DNA from: Streptomyces sp. NBC_01335
GTDB lineage: Bacteria > Actinomycetota > Actinomycetes > Streptomycetales > Streptomycetaceae
Length of the DNA stretch: 64,000 nt
NCBI RefSeq assembly: GCF_035953295.1
Contig: NZ_CP108370.1
Span: forward strand, 1,116,001-1,180,000
Direction: 5' to 3'
Shown: positions 46,191 through 54,248 of the stretch, piece by piece
How positions within the stretch are numbered: the first letter of the stretch is position 1
Layout: every line of letters begins with the position of its first letter
Made by a program: the position numbers and the translations under genes
Notes under the pieces: model-generated
Database searches by the model: none
Told to the model about the DNA's origin: nothing
What the model saw: the letters and a program-made list of their open reading frames with translations, nothing else

Positions 46191-47302
46191 TAGTTTCCCT
46201 TCCGAGCGGTGGGATCCGCGGGAGCGGTGGTGGGGACGGCGGTGATACGGAGATCGGGGCCGATGCGTACGGTCTCGGTCACATCGAGCCGCAACGCCCG
46301 GGCGATGGTGGAGATTCCGGCGTCGGCGAGGGCCGCGGGGCCCGCGCCGAGGAGGACCGGAGCGAGGTAGCCGACGACCCGGTCGACGGCCCCGGCGGCG
46401 ACGAAGGCGCCCGCCAGGGTGGGGCCGCCTTCGAGGAGTACGGAGCGGACGGAGTGCTCGTGGAGGGCGGCGAGGAGGGCGGCGACGTCCAGGCCGGTGG
46501 CGGCGCGCGGCAGCCGGAGCACGACCTCCTCGGGCAGGTGGCGGGCGTCGGCGTCCTCGGCGACCGCGACCAGGGTCGGCGCGGTGGCGTCGAGGACCCG
46601 GGCGCCGGGCCGTACGGCGGTGGCCGCGGTGTCCACGACGACGCGCAGCGGCTGGGTGGCGCCCTCGATGCCCCGGGCGCCGAGCTGCGGGTCGTCGGTG
46701 CGGGCGGTGCCGGAGCCCACGATCACGGCGTCGGCCTCGGCGCGCAGCCGGTGCACGTCCGCGCGGGACTCCGGCGAGGTGATCCAGCGGCTGGTGCCGT
46801 CGGCGGCGGCGATCCGGCCGTCGAGGGTGGCAGCGTACTTCCAGAGGACGTACGGGCGTCCGCGGCGCACCGAGGTGAGCCAGGCGATGTTGCCGGCCTC
46901 GGCCTCGTCGGCGAGGAGTCCCCGCTCGACCTCGATCCCGGCGGCGCGCAGGGTGTCGGCACCCCCGGCGGCCTGCGGGTTCGGGTCGCCGACGGCGTGG
47001 ACGACGCGGGCGACGCCAGCGTCGATGAGCGCCTGCGCGCAGGGGCCGGTGCGTCCGGTGTGGTTGCAGGGTTCGAGGGTGACGTAGGCGGTGCCGCCGC
47101 GGGCGCGTGTCCCGGCCTCGCGCAGGGCGTGGACCTCGGCGTGCGGTCCGCCGGCACGCTGGTGGAAGCCTTCACCGGCCGTCGCTCCGGCGGCGTCGGT
47201 GATCACGCATCCGACGACCGGGTTGGGGCTGGTGGAGCCGAGGCCGCGTGCGGCGAGCTCGATCGCTCGGCGCATGGCGGTGATGTCGGCTGCGGTTGCC
47301 AC
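46190..47302 (-). CDS. ribD: bifunctional pyrimidine deaminase/reductase
   Basis: The 370-residue RibD has an N-terminal cytidine-deaminase-type zinc domain (HAEVHALREAG; VTLEPCNHTGRTGPCAQALI) and a C-terminal DHFR-like reductase (about 150-365; PYVLWKYAATLDGRIAAADG then SRWITS). It makes the ribitylamino-pyrimidine. GTG 47302 is fixed by AGGAGG five bases upstream; the open frame to 47473 runs into the riboswitch region and is not used. It is the first gene of the operon. Confidence 0.97.
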   Translation of the reverse strand: MATAADITAMRRAIELAARGLGSTSPNPVVGCVITDAAGATAGEGFHQRAGGPHAEVHALREAGTRARGGTAYVTLEPCNHTGRTGPCAQALIDAGVARVVHAVGDPNPQAAGGADTLRAAGIEVERGLLADEAEAGNIAWLTSVRRGRPYVLWKYAATLDGRIAAADGTSRWITSPESRADVHRLRAEADAVIVGSGTARTDDPQLGARGIEGATQPLRVVVDTAATAVRPGARVLDATAPTLVAVAEDADARHLPEEVVLRLPRAATGLDVAALLAALHEHSVRSVLLEGGPTLAGAFVAAGAVDRVVGYLAPVLLGAGPAALADAGISTIARALRLDVTETVRIGPDLRITAVPTTAPADPTARKGN

Positions 47303-47471
47303 CGGGTCCTCCTGCCTCTTCGGGCACGGACTCCGGGGCCTGTCGATGACGACAGATGAAGCGGCACGCAACGGGGGTGGCGCCTGGACCGCGAAAACCG
47401 AACGCGTTGCCCGGAGTTCTCCGGAACACGCGTCCGCCCACGGTGGCGTACCCGATGACGGACCGCCGCGC

Positions 47472-47592
47472 ACTGCCTCCCATCCGGACTTTCACCGTCG
47501 GTCCAGGAATCTCACCTGGTCAACCGGCCGCTGGATGCGGACGGGTCGCGGACTATAACCGCCGGTTCGGAATTACACCGACCCCGGAGTGC
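47472..47592 (-). promoter_or_regulatory. FMN riboswitch (RFN element)
   Basis: Read on the minus strand the segment has the conserved RFN blocks: GTGTAATTCCGAACCGGCGG, then CAGGTGAGATTCCTGG, CCGACGGTGAAAGTCCGGAT and GGGAGG. It senses FMN and shuts off the operon. About 170 bases separate it from ribD; within them lies a CCGGAGTTCTCCGG palindrome (47411-47424) that might belong to the expression platform. Control of ribM as well as synthesis genes follows. Confidence 0.97.
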
Positions 47593-47733
47593 GCTGCTGC
47601 TGGTACCCCAACAGTCTGCCACGACTTGCGTCCGGCCAGCAGGGGGGTAGCTGTGCGGTGGCTCACAGCACACGTTCCGTGAGGGCGCGGCAGGCACCCG
47701 TACGAAAGAGACCCGGCGCACCGCCCACGGGCC

Positions 47734-48978
47734 TCAGGAGCCGGCCGGGGCGAAGAGCGCGTCCTGGGCCGCTTCCCGGGCGGTGAAGAGCGCGCCGCGC
47801 AGGATCGCCGTGCCGCCCAGCTCGCCCGCCCGGACCTCGGTGCGCAGCGGTGACAACAGGGCGAGCCGCTGCTCGACGAGAGCCGCGAGTCCGGTCCCCC
47901 CGGCGTGGCCCACCTCTCCGGCGAGCACCAGGCAGCCGGGGTCGAGGACCGAGACGACGGAGGCGGCGCCGAGGGCGATCCGGTGGGCGAGGGCGCCGAG
48001 GAACGCCTCGCCGCCCGCCGCTCCGGCGAGCGCGTTCCGGACGTACGCGGCGGCGGCGTACCCCTGCTCGGGGCCGGAGACCGCGCACCGCGGCTCCGCG
48101 GCCGCCACGCCCTCCGCTCCCTCGTCGGCGCGGGTCCGCGGGGGCTCCATGCCGTGGGAGGCCGCGAGGGCGCAGATGGCCTCCGAGCCCACGAGCGAGT
48201 GGAACCCGCCTTCGCAGGTGTCGGCCGAGAGGGTGCCGACCGCGCCGGGGACGGGCATGAAGCCGATCTCCCCGGCGCCGCCGGAGGCGCCCCGGCGCAG
48301 GGTGCCGTCGAGCATGAGGGCGGCGCCGACGGCGTGGCCGAGCCAGAAGAGGGAGAAGGTCGGCCGGTCGCGGGCGGCCCCGACGCGGTGTTCGGCGACC
48401 GCGGCGAGGTTGGTCTCGTTCTCCACGAGGACCTTGGCGGGCAGCCGCTTCTGGAGGGAGGTCACCAACTCCCGGTGCCAGGCGGGCAGTCCGATGGTGA
48501 CCCGGAGTTCGCCGGTGGCGGGGTCGATCAGCCCCGGGGCTCCGATGCCGACGCTGTGCAAGGGGGCGTCGCCCGCCTCGCGGGCGGTGCGTTCCAGCAG
48601 GGCGACGGCCCGCTCGACGGCGGGCCCGGTGCCGGTGTCGCTGCCGATGGGCACGCTGGCCTCGGCGAGCGTCCTGCCGAGGAGGTCGGCGACGATCACG
48701 GAGACGCTGCCGGTGCGGACGTCGAGCGCCGCGAGGTGGGCGCGGTCGGCGACGATCCCGTACAACCGGGCGTTCGGGCCCCGGCGTTCGGCGCCGGCTT
48801 CGCCGACGACCTCGATGAGACCGGCTTCCTGCAGCCGTTCGACCAGGTCGGCGACGGTCGGGCGGGAGAGCCCGGTCGACGACTTGAGCTGGGTGGCCGT
48901 CAAGGGGCCGTCCTGCTGGAGGAGACGCAGGGCGAGCCGGTCGTTGATGGCCCGGGCGGTGCTCGGTGAGGCGGGCAT
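47734..48978 (-). CDS. ROK-family transcriptional regulator
   Basis: The 414-residue protein has an N-terminal winged helix (TARAINDRLALRLLQQDGPL, SSTGLSRPTVADLVERLQEA) and a ROK sugar-kinase-like domain (about 90-410; VGIGAPGLIDPATGELRVTI, VENETNLAAVAEHRVGAA, GASGGAGEIGFMPV). The zinc motif is not obvious: around GTLSADTCEGGFHSLVG only one Cys of the usual three is seen, so it may lack zinc. AAGGA precedes ATG 48978. It is divergent from the MFS gene and probably represses it through the palindrome at 49026-49046. Confidence 0.92.
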   Translation of the reverse strand: MPASPSTARAINDRLALRLLQQDGPLTATQLKSSTGLSRPTVADLVERLQEAGLIEVVGEAGAERRGPNARLYGIVADRAHLAALDVRTGSVSVIVADLLGRTLAEASVPIGSDTGTGPAVERAVALLERTAREAGDAPLHSVGIGAPGLIDPATGELRVTIGLPAWHRELVTSLQKRLPAKVLVENETNLAAVAEHRVGAARDRPTFSLFWLGHAVGAALMLDGTLRRGASGGAGEIGFMPVPGAVGTLSADTCEGGFHSLVGSEAICALAASHGMEPPRTRADEGAEGVAAAEPRCAVSGPEQGYAAAAYVRNALAGAAGGEAFLGALAHRIALGAASVVSVLDPGCLVLAGEVGHAGGTGLAALVEQRLALLSPLRTEVRAGELGGTAILRGALFTAREAAQDALFAPAGS

Positions 48979-49025
48979 GCCGGAATCCTTCCAGATCACC
49001 TCCGCGTCCAGGGACGCGGCCTTTT

Positions 49026-49046
49026 TATCAGGCAAGGTTCCTGATA
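49026..49046. promoter_or_regulatory. operator between ROK regulator and MFS transporter
   Basis: TATCAGG (49026-49032) and CCTGATA (49040-49046) are perfect inverted repeats with a 7-base centre, in a locally AT-rich patch 48 bases from the ROK start and 70 bases from the MFS start. Confidence 0.75.
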
Positions 49047-49115
49047 GTTTACGCATCGATCCTGGGACAGGAGCACCGGCCGCTCTGCGGACGCCAATGG
49101 GGAGGGAACCTCGCG

Positions 49116-50351
49116 ATGTCATCGGACTCGACCACCACAGCCTTCGGCACCGCGCAGGTGAGACGCGCCAGATACGCGATCGCCGCGGTCTTCACCGTGC
49201 ACGGCGCGGTCTCCGGCAGCTTCGCCACCCGGATCCCCTGGATCCAGGAACACGCCGGGGCCAGCGCCGGACAACTGGGCCTCGCCCTGGCCTTCCCGGC
49301 GATCGGCGCCTCGCTGGCGATGCCGCTGGCCGGCCGGATCAGCCACCGGTTCGGCGCCCGGAACGCCCTGCGCGGACTGCTCGTCCTGTGGACGCTGGCG
49401 CTGATCCTGCCCGCGCTCGCCCCCAACCTGCTGACGCTCTGCGCGGCCCTCTTCGCCTTCGGCGCCTCGGCCGGCATGTCCGACGTGGCCATGAACGCAC
49501 TGGGCGTGGAGGTGGAGAACCGCCTCGGCCGGTCGATCATGTCCGGCCTGCACGGCATGTGGAGCGCCGGCGCACTGATCGGCTCGGCGGCGGGCGCGGT
49601 CGCCGCCCACCTCGGCGCCGACGCACCCCTCCACCACACCCTGGCCGCACTGACCCTGACCGTGCTGGGCCTCATCGCCTGCCAGGGCGTACTGGACCTG
49701 CGCAGCGAGCCGGACGAGGAGCCGCCGCCACGCTTCACCCTGCCGCCCCGGTCGGCGCTGGTGATCGGCGCGATCGGCTTCTGCGCCGTCTTCGCCGAGG
49801 GCGCCAGCATGGACTGGTCGGCCATCTACCTGCGGGACGTCATCGACACGTCGGCCGGGCTCGCGGCAGCCTCCACCACGGCGTTCGCGCTGACGATGGC
49901 GGTGACGCGCATCGCCGGGGACAGGATCGTGGACCGGTTCGGAGCGGTCCGTTCGGTACGGGTCGGCGGAGCGCTCGCCACGGCGGGCGGGGCCCTGGTG
50001 GTCTTCTCCCCCGGCGGCGCGGCCGGCGTCCTGTGCGGTTTCGGGCTGATCGGGCTCGGGGTGGCGGTCGTCGTCCCGCTGGCCTTCGCGGCGGCCGCGC
50101 GCAGCGGTCCGAACCCGAGCCAGGCCATCGCGGGCGTCGCCACCATCACCTACACCTCCGGGCTGGTCGCACCGTCCGCGATCGGTTCGCTGGCGGAGGC
50201 GACCTCACTGGTCACCTCGTTCGGCCTGGTGACGGTGCTCGCCTTCGGCCTGGTGCTCGGAGCCGGGGTCCTGCGGGGCGCCGACCGCAAGGTCGCCGGC
50301 CGAGTGCCCGCGCCGGTCGGCGTGATGGCGAAGAGCCCGTCCGAGGGCTGA
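49116..50351 (+). CDS. MFS transporter
   Basis: The 411-residue protein has 12 predicted membrane segments and MFS loop motifs (PLAGRISHRFGARNALRGLL between helices 2 and 3; AGDRIVDRFGAVRSVRVGGA between 8 and 9). SGFATRIPWIQE-like features (SGSFATRIPWIQEHAGASAG) resemble a bacterial MFS group often paired with ROK regulators, suggesting a sugar or sugar-like substrate. GGGGAGGGAA precedes ATG 49116. Confidence 0.9.
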   Translation: MSSDSTTTAFGTAQVRRARYAIAAVFTVHGAVSGSFATRIPWIQEHAGASAGQLGLALAFPAIGASLAMPLAGRISHRFGARNALRGLLVLWTLALILPALAPNLLTLCAALFAFGASAGMSDVAMNALGVEVENRLGRSIMSGLHGMWSAGALIGSAAGAVAAHLGADAPLHHTLAALTLTVLGLIACQGVLDLRSEPDEEPPPRFTLPPRSALVIGAIGFCAVFAEGASMDWSAIYLRDVIDTSAGLAAASTTAFALTMAVTRIAGDRIVDRFGAVRSVRVGGALATAGGALVVFSPGGAAGVLCGFGLIGLGVAVVVPLAFAAAARSGPNPSQAIAGVATITYTSGLVAPSAIGSLAEATSLVTSFGLVTVLAFGLVLGAGVLRGADRKVAGRVPAPVGVMAKSPSEG

Positions 50352-50382
50352 GCCCTTCGAGGCTGAGCCTTCGAGGCGTACG

Positions 50383-51516
50383 TCAGGCGAGGTGCAGGCG
50401 GGCCTCGTCGGCGCCCCGCGCGGCGGCCACCGCCGCGGCCTCCTCCTCCAGGGCCCGGCGGACCGGGGCGGCGAGCGGGGCGAACGGCGTGACGGTGATC
50501 CCGACCGCGCGTCCAACCGCCTTGGCCCGCCAGGTGCCTGCGGGCTCGGCACCGACGAGCAGCACGCCCGACCCTCCGATCGCCCGCCAGATCTCCTTGC
50601 GGCGGGCCTCGTCGGGGACGAGGAGCTCCCGGTCGCGGCCCTGGAGGAACGGGTCGCCCGGCGGCAGCAGCCGTACCGTCCCCCGGACGTCCGGCGCCTC
50701 GGCCTCCCCGGGCTCCGGGGCTGCCGACCAGGCGGTGCGCACCGCGCCGCCCGCGTCGGTCACCTCGACCTCCACCAGGCCTTCGGGCCAGACCGCCCGG
50801 ACGACCGGGGTGCGCACACCGAGGTACCTCGCGACCTCGGCGGGCCCGGCCGGACCGTGCAGGTGCAGATAGGCGCGGACCAGGGCCTCGGTTCCGTGCG
50901 CGGCCTCGGGCAGCGCGAACCCCGGTTCCAGCGGCGAGAGCGTCGTACCGCCCTCGGAGGTGACCCGCACCGCGCCGAAGAGCCCGGCCTGCTGGAAGAG
51001 GAGGCCGGAGATGTGCCGCGCCCCGCAGGTGGCGCAGTCGAAGGTGAGCGAGGGGTCCACCAGCGCGCTCACCTCCGCGCTGACCACCCCTTTGGGCTTC
51101 GGCCCGGTCACCACCGACCGGAAGGCCTCGGCGGTGGTCCGGAAGGCGCGCAGCCCGAGCTTCGCGCCCTCCTTGATGACCGTCGTACGGATACGGGCCT
51201 GCGCGTCGGCGTCGTCCAGCGGCCAGAGCGCCTCGGCCAGCACCGGGAGCGCGTCCGGCCGGTGCAGGTGCGGGGCGCCCCGGAACGTCCAGACCCGCTC
51301 CAGCCCTTCGGGCGGAACTCCGCGCGCGGCGAGCGCGAGCCGCGCCGAACCGGCCGGGGTGTCCTGCACCCCGAGCACCCCCAGCTCGCCGAGGTCCGGC
51401 GTACCGGAGGAGCGGTCCAGCCCGTGGGCCACGAAGCGGTGGGCGAGGACCTGCGCCCGGTCCATCCTGACCGCGGGCGCGGGCCGCCCGGCGGTCGACG
51501 ATCCGGTGTCCTTCAT
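50383..51516 (-). CDS. winged-helix AlkZ-like DNA glycosylase family protein
   Basis: The 377-residue protein belongs to the HTH_42/AlkZ-YcaQ family: AQVLAHRFVAHGLDRSSGTP, GVLGVQDTPAGSARLALAAR and VWTFRGAPHLHRPDALPVLA, then LHGPAGPAEVARYLGVRTPV. Family members unhook interstrand crosslinks or excise bulky alkyl adducts, and some protect producers of genotoxic metabolites. This copy has QDTP at the usual QxQ/QxD catalytic position. AGGAGG precedes ATG 51516. It is a single gene with no biosynthetic cluster beside it. Confidence 0.82.
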   Translation of the reverse strand: MKDTGSSTAGRPAPAVRMDRAQVLAHRFVAHGLDRSSGTPDLGELGVLGVQDTPAGSARLALAARGVPPEGLERVWTFRGAPHLHRPDALPVLAEALWPLDDADAQARIRTTVIKEGAKLGLRAFRTTAEAFRSVVTGPKPKGVVSAEVSALVDPSLTFDCATCGARHISGLLFQQAGLFGAVRVTSEGGTTLSPLEPGFALPEAAHGTEALVRAYLHLHGPAGPAEVARYLGVRTPVVRAVWPEGLVEVEVTDAGGAVRTAWSAAPEPGEAEAPDVRGTVRLLPPGDPFLQGRDRELLVPDEARRKEIWRAIGGSGVLLVGAEPAGTWRAKAVGRAVGITVTPFAPLAAPVRRALEEEAAAVAAARGADEARLHLA

Positions 51517-51657
51517 GGTCCGCCCCTCCTGTCGTGGTGGGCCCATCATCGCCCGCCGGGGGCCCACCCGCAGCGCTCCGCGCACATCCGTCGGGCACGA
51601 TCCGTCCCGGGTGGGCTCGGCGAACCGGCCCGCGCGCCGACGGGCGTCCACCCGGGG

Positions 51658-53028
51658 TCAGCCCCGGTCGTACCCCGGGTTCTCCGGCTCCCGCAGGGGT
51701 GGTTCGCCGGTCATGTGGGCCGGCGCCAGGGCTCGCAGGGCGTGGTAGCCGAGGACCACGACCAGGGTCCCCAGCGCGATGCCGCTCAGCTGGAAGTTGT
51801 CGGTGAAGGTCAGGCTGACATTGCCGATCCCGATGATGACGCCGGCCGCCACCGGCACGAGGTGCAGCGGGTTGGCGAGGTCGACGCCGGAGCGGACCCA
51901 GATCTGGGCGCCCAGCAGGCCGATCATGCCGTAGAGGATGACGGTGATGCCGCCGAGGACCCCGCCGGGGATCGCCGCGACGAAGGCGCCGAACTTGGGG
52001 CAGAGCCCGAAGAGGATCGCGAACCCGGCCGCGCACCAGTAGGCGGCGGTGGAGTAGACGCGGGTGGCGGCCATCACCCCGATGTTCTCCGCGTACGTCG
52101 TGGTCGCGGGACCGCCCACGGAGGTCGCGACCATGGTGGCCGCGCCGTCCGCCATGATCGCCGTGCCGAGCTGGTCGTCCAGCGGGTCGCCGGTCATCTC
52201 GCCGACGGCCTTGACGTGCCCCGCGTTCTCCGCGATGAGGGCGATGACCACGGGCAGGGCGACGAGGATCGCCGATCCGGAGAAGCTCGGGGCGTGGAAG
52301 TCCGGCAGGCCGATCCAGCTCGCGTGGCCGACCCCGGACAGGTCGAGGCGCCAGTGGTCCACGGCCTCGGTGCCGCCCGCCGGGGAGTGGATGCGGCCGA
52401 AGATCCGGTCGAGCACCCAGGAGAGGAGGTAGCCGAAGGCCAGCCCGAGGAAGATCGCGATGCGGGACCAGAAGCCGCGCAGGACGACCAGGGCGAACCC
52501 GGTGAAGGCCATGGTGGCCAACGCGGCCCACTGGTCCTGCGGCCAGTAGGTGCCGGCGGTCACCGGGGCGAGGTTGAAGCCGATGAGCATGACGACCGCG
52601 CCGGTGACCACCGGCGGCAGCACCGTGTGGATGATCCGCGCGCCGAGTGCCCGTACCACCGCCCCGCAGAGGAAGAGCACGGCTCCGACGACCAGCAGCG
52701 CGCCGGTGAGGGTCGAGGCGTCGCCGCCCTGCGTCGCGATCACGGCGGCGACGCCGACGAACGACAGGCTGCTCCCCAGGTAGCTGGGGATACGGCCCCG
52801 CGTGACGAGCAGGAACAGGATGGTGGCGACGCCGGACGCCATGACGGCGAGGTTGGCGTCCAGGCCCATCAGGACCGGTGCGACGAAGCACGCGCCGATC
52901 ATGGAGACCACGTGCTGGGCTCCGAGCCCGACGGTCCGGCCCCAGGTCAGCCGCTCGTCGGGTTTGACGACCTCCCCCGGGAGCAGATGCTTCCCGTCAC
53001 CGTGCAGCTTCCAGCCGAAGCCCGCCAT
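51658..53028 (-). CDS. NCS2-family nucleobase (uracil/xanthine) permease
   Basis: The 456-residue protein has about 14 membrane segments and NCS2 signatures: LGAQHVVSMIGACFVAPVLM, the substrate-site motif IALIAENAGHVKAVGEMTGD and GGPATTTYAENIGVMAATRV. It imports a nucleobase with protons; the UraA-like 'AENxG' site favours uracil. ATG 53028 is chosen because GAGGGG lies five bases upstream; GTG 53034 would be too close. Confidence 0.93.
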   Translation of the reverse strand: MAGFGWKLHGDGKHLLPGEVVKPDERLTWGRTVGLGAQHVVSMIGACFVAPVLMGLDANLAVMASGVATILFLLVTRGRIPSYLGSSLSFVGVAAVIATQGGDASTLTGALLVVGAVLFLCGAVVRALGARIIHTVLPPVVTGAVVMLIGFNLAPVTAGTYWPQDQWAALATMAFTGFALVVLRGFWSRIAIFLGLAFGYLLSWVLDRIFGRIHSPAGGTEAVDHWRLDLSGVGHASWIGLPDFHAPSFSGSAILVALPVVIALIAENAGHVKAVGEMTGDPLDDQLGTAIMADGAATMVATSVGGPATTTYAENIGVMAATRVYSTAAYWCAAGFAILFGLCPKFGAFVAAIPGGVLGGITVILYGMIGLLGAQIWVRSGVDLANPLHLVPVAAGVIIGIGNVSLTFTDNFQLSGIALGTLVVVLGYHALRALAPAHMTGEPPLREPENPGYDRG

Positions 53029-53431
53029 GATCACCCCTCAGCTCGTGTCACACCCCCGGAGAGGCACCGGCGCGGGCAGGGCCGCACGCCCTTCGCCCGC
53101 CGGAGCTCCCGGTCGGGGCAGCACGAACGCACCCCGCGGAACCATGACCGGAAAAGAACCTTTGTAGCTGAAATCAGGCCGAGTGGCCAAAACGCTCATC
53201 CTCGCGTACGGGTGATCGACCTGCGGAAACCCGCCCCTGACGGGGCGTCGGAGAAGCCGTGCCGGGCGGCTACGACGCGGGCCGCCCGCGCCCGTGGGAC
53301 AGAGCGGGCGGCACGGCGATCCGTGCGGGCGGCGCTCCGCGCCATCCTTCCGGGGCACCGGGGTTCGTCCGATCCGATGAACTCCGGCCCGGTCGGCGCC
53401 AGGTCGGGAGTACGACTGGGACGCTGCTGCC
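53029..53431. other. divergent intergenic region
   Basis: About 400 bases lie between the permease and DUF5995 genes. An AT-rich patch at 53147-53205 is the likely permease promoter. No purine-riboswitch core or other RNA element was recognised. Confidence 0.4.
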
Positions 53432-54160
53432 ATGGCGCAGTTGGAGCAGATCGCGGACACGGCCCCGCCCGGCCCGGACCCGGCCGTGGAGACGGCACCC
53501 ACCAGCATCGCGGACGTGATCGAACGCATGCGCGCCCTGGGGACACTCTGCCCCGAGGGGGACGGCGTGGGGGTCTTCAACGAGGTGTACCTGGCGGTGA
53601 CCGAGGCCATCGGCGGCGAGCTCGACGCGGGCGGCTTCCCCGACCGCGCGGCCACCTCGGTGCTGGACCTCCGGTTCGCCGAGCACTACCTGACCGCGAT
53701 GGGCACCGCCGACCGGGGCGGCCTCGCGCCGGAGTGCTGGCGTCCGCTCCTCCAGTTCCGGCGTCACCCGGGGGTACGCCCGGTTCAGTTCGCCCTGGCG
53801 GGCATCAACGCGCACATCGGCCACGATCTCGCGCTGGCGGTGGTGGACACCTGCCGTACGCTCGGCTGCGCCCCGCCGGATCTGGAGGATGAGTTCGAGC
53901 GCGTGGGCGATCTCCTCGTCACTCTGGAGGAGCGCGTCCGCGAGGAGCTGATGCCCGGACCGGACCTGCTGGAGATCGCCGACCCGCTGACCCATCTGCT
54001 GACGTCCTGGAGCCTCCAACGGGCCCGGGACGGCGCCTGGTCGGCGGCGAAGGTGCTCTGGCGGCTGCGGGCGGTCCCGCCGCTCGCCGAGGAGTTCCGC
54101 CGGCGTACCGACGCGACGGTCGGCCTGGTGGGCCGTTTCCTGCTGACGCCCTGCGGCTGA
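53432..54160 (+). CDS. DUF5995-family protein
   Basis: The 242-residue helical protein has the family pattern IADVIERMRALGTLCPEGDG, VGVFNEVYLAVTEAI, FRRHPGVRPVQFALAGINAH then IGHDLALAVV. The conserved His residues (GINAHIGHDL) and Asp suggest a metal site. Its function is unknown. No signal peptide is seen. Confidence 0.85.
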   Translation: MAQLEQIADTAPPGPDPAVETAPTSIADVIERMRALGTLCPEGDGVGVFNEVYLAVTEAIGGELDAGGFPDRAATSVLDLRFAEHYLTAMGTADRGGLAPECWRPLLQFRRHPGVRPVQFALAGINAHIGHDLALAVVDTCRTLGCAPPDLEDEFERVGDLLVTLEERVREELMPGPDLLEIADPLTHLLTSWSLQRARDGAWSAAKVLWRLRAVPPLAEEFRRRTDATVGLVGRFLLTPCG

Positions 54161-54181
54161 ACCTCCTCCCGCGCCGGTCTC

Positions 54182-54245
54182 CCACCGGTGCGGGAGACCG
54201 GTGCGGAAGACCGGTGCGGAAGACCGGTGCGGGAGACCGGTGCGG
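54182..54245. repeat. 13-bp tandem repeats in convergent intergenic
   Basis: Four full units of (G/A)AGACCGGTGCGG at 54194-54245 and a partial one before them fill the gap between the DUF5995 and amine-oxidase stop codons. Each unit has the dyad ACCGGT. It probably arose by slippage. Confidence 0.9.
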
Positions 54246-54248
54246 GGC

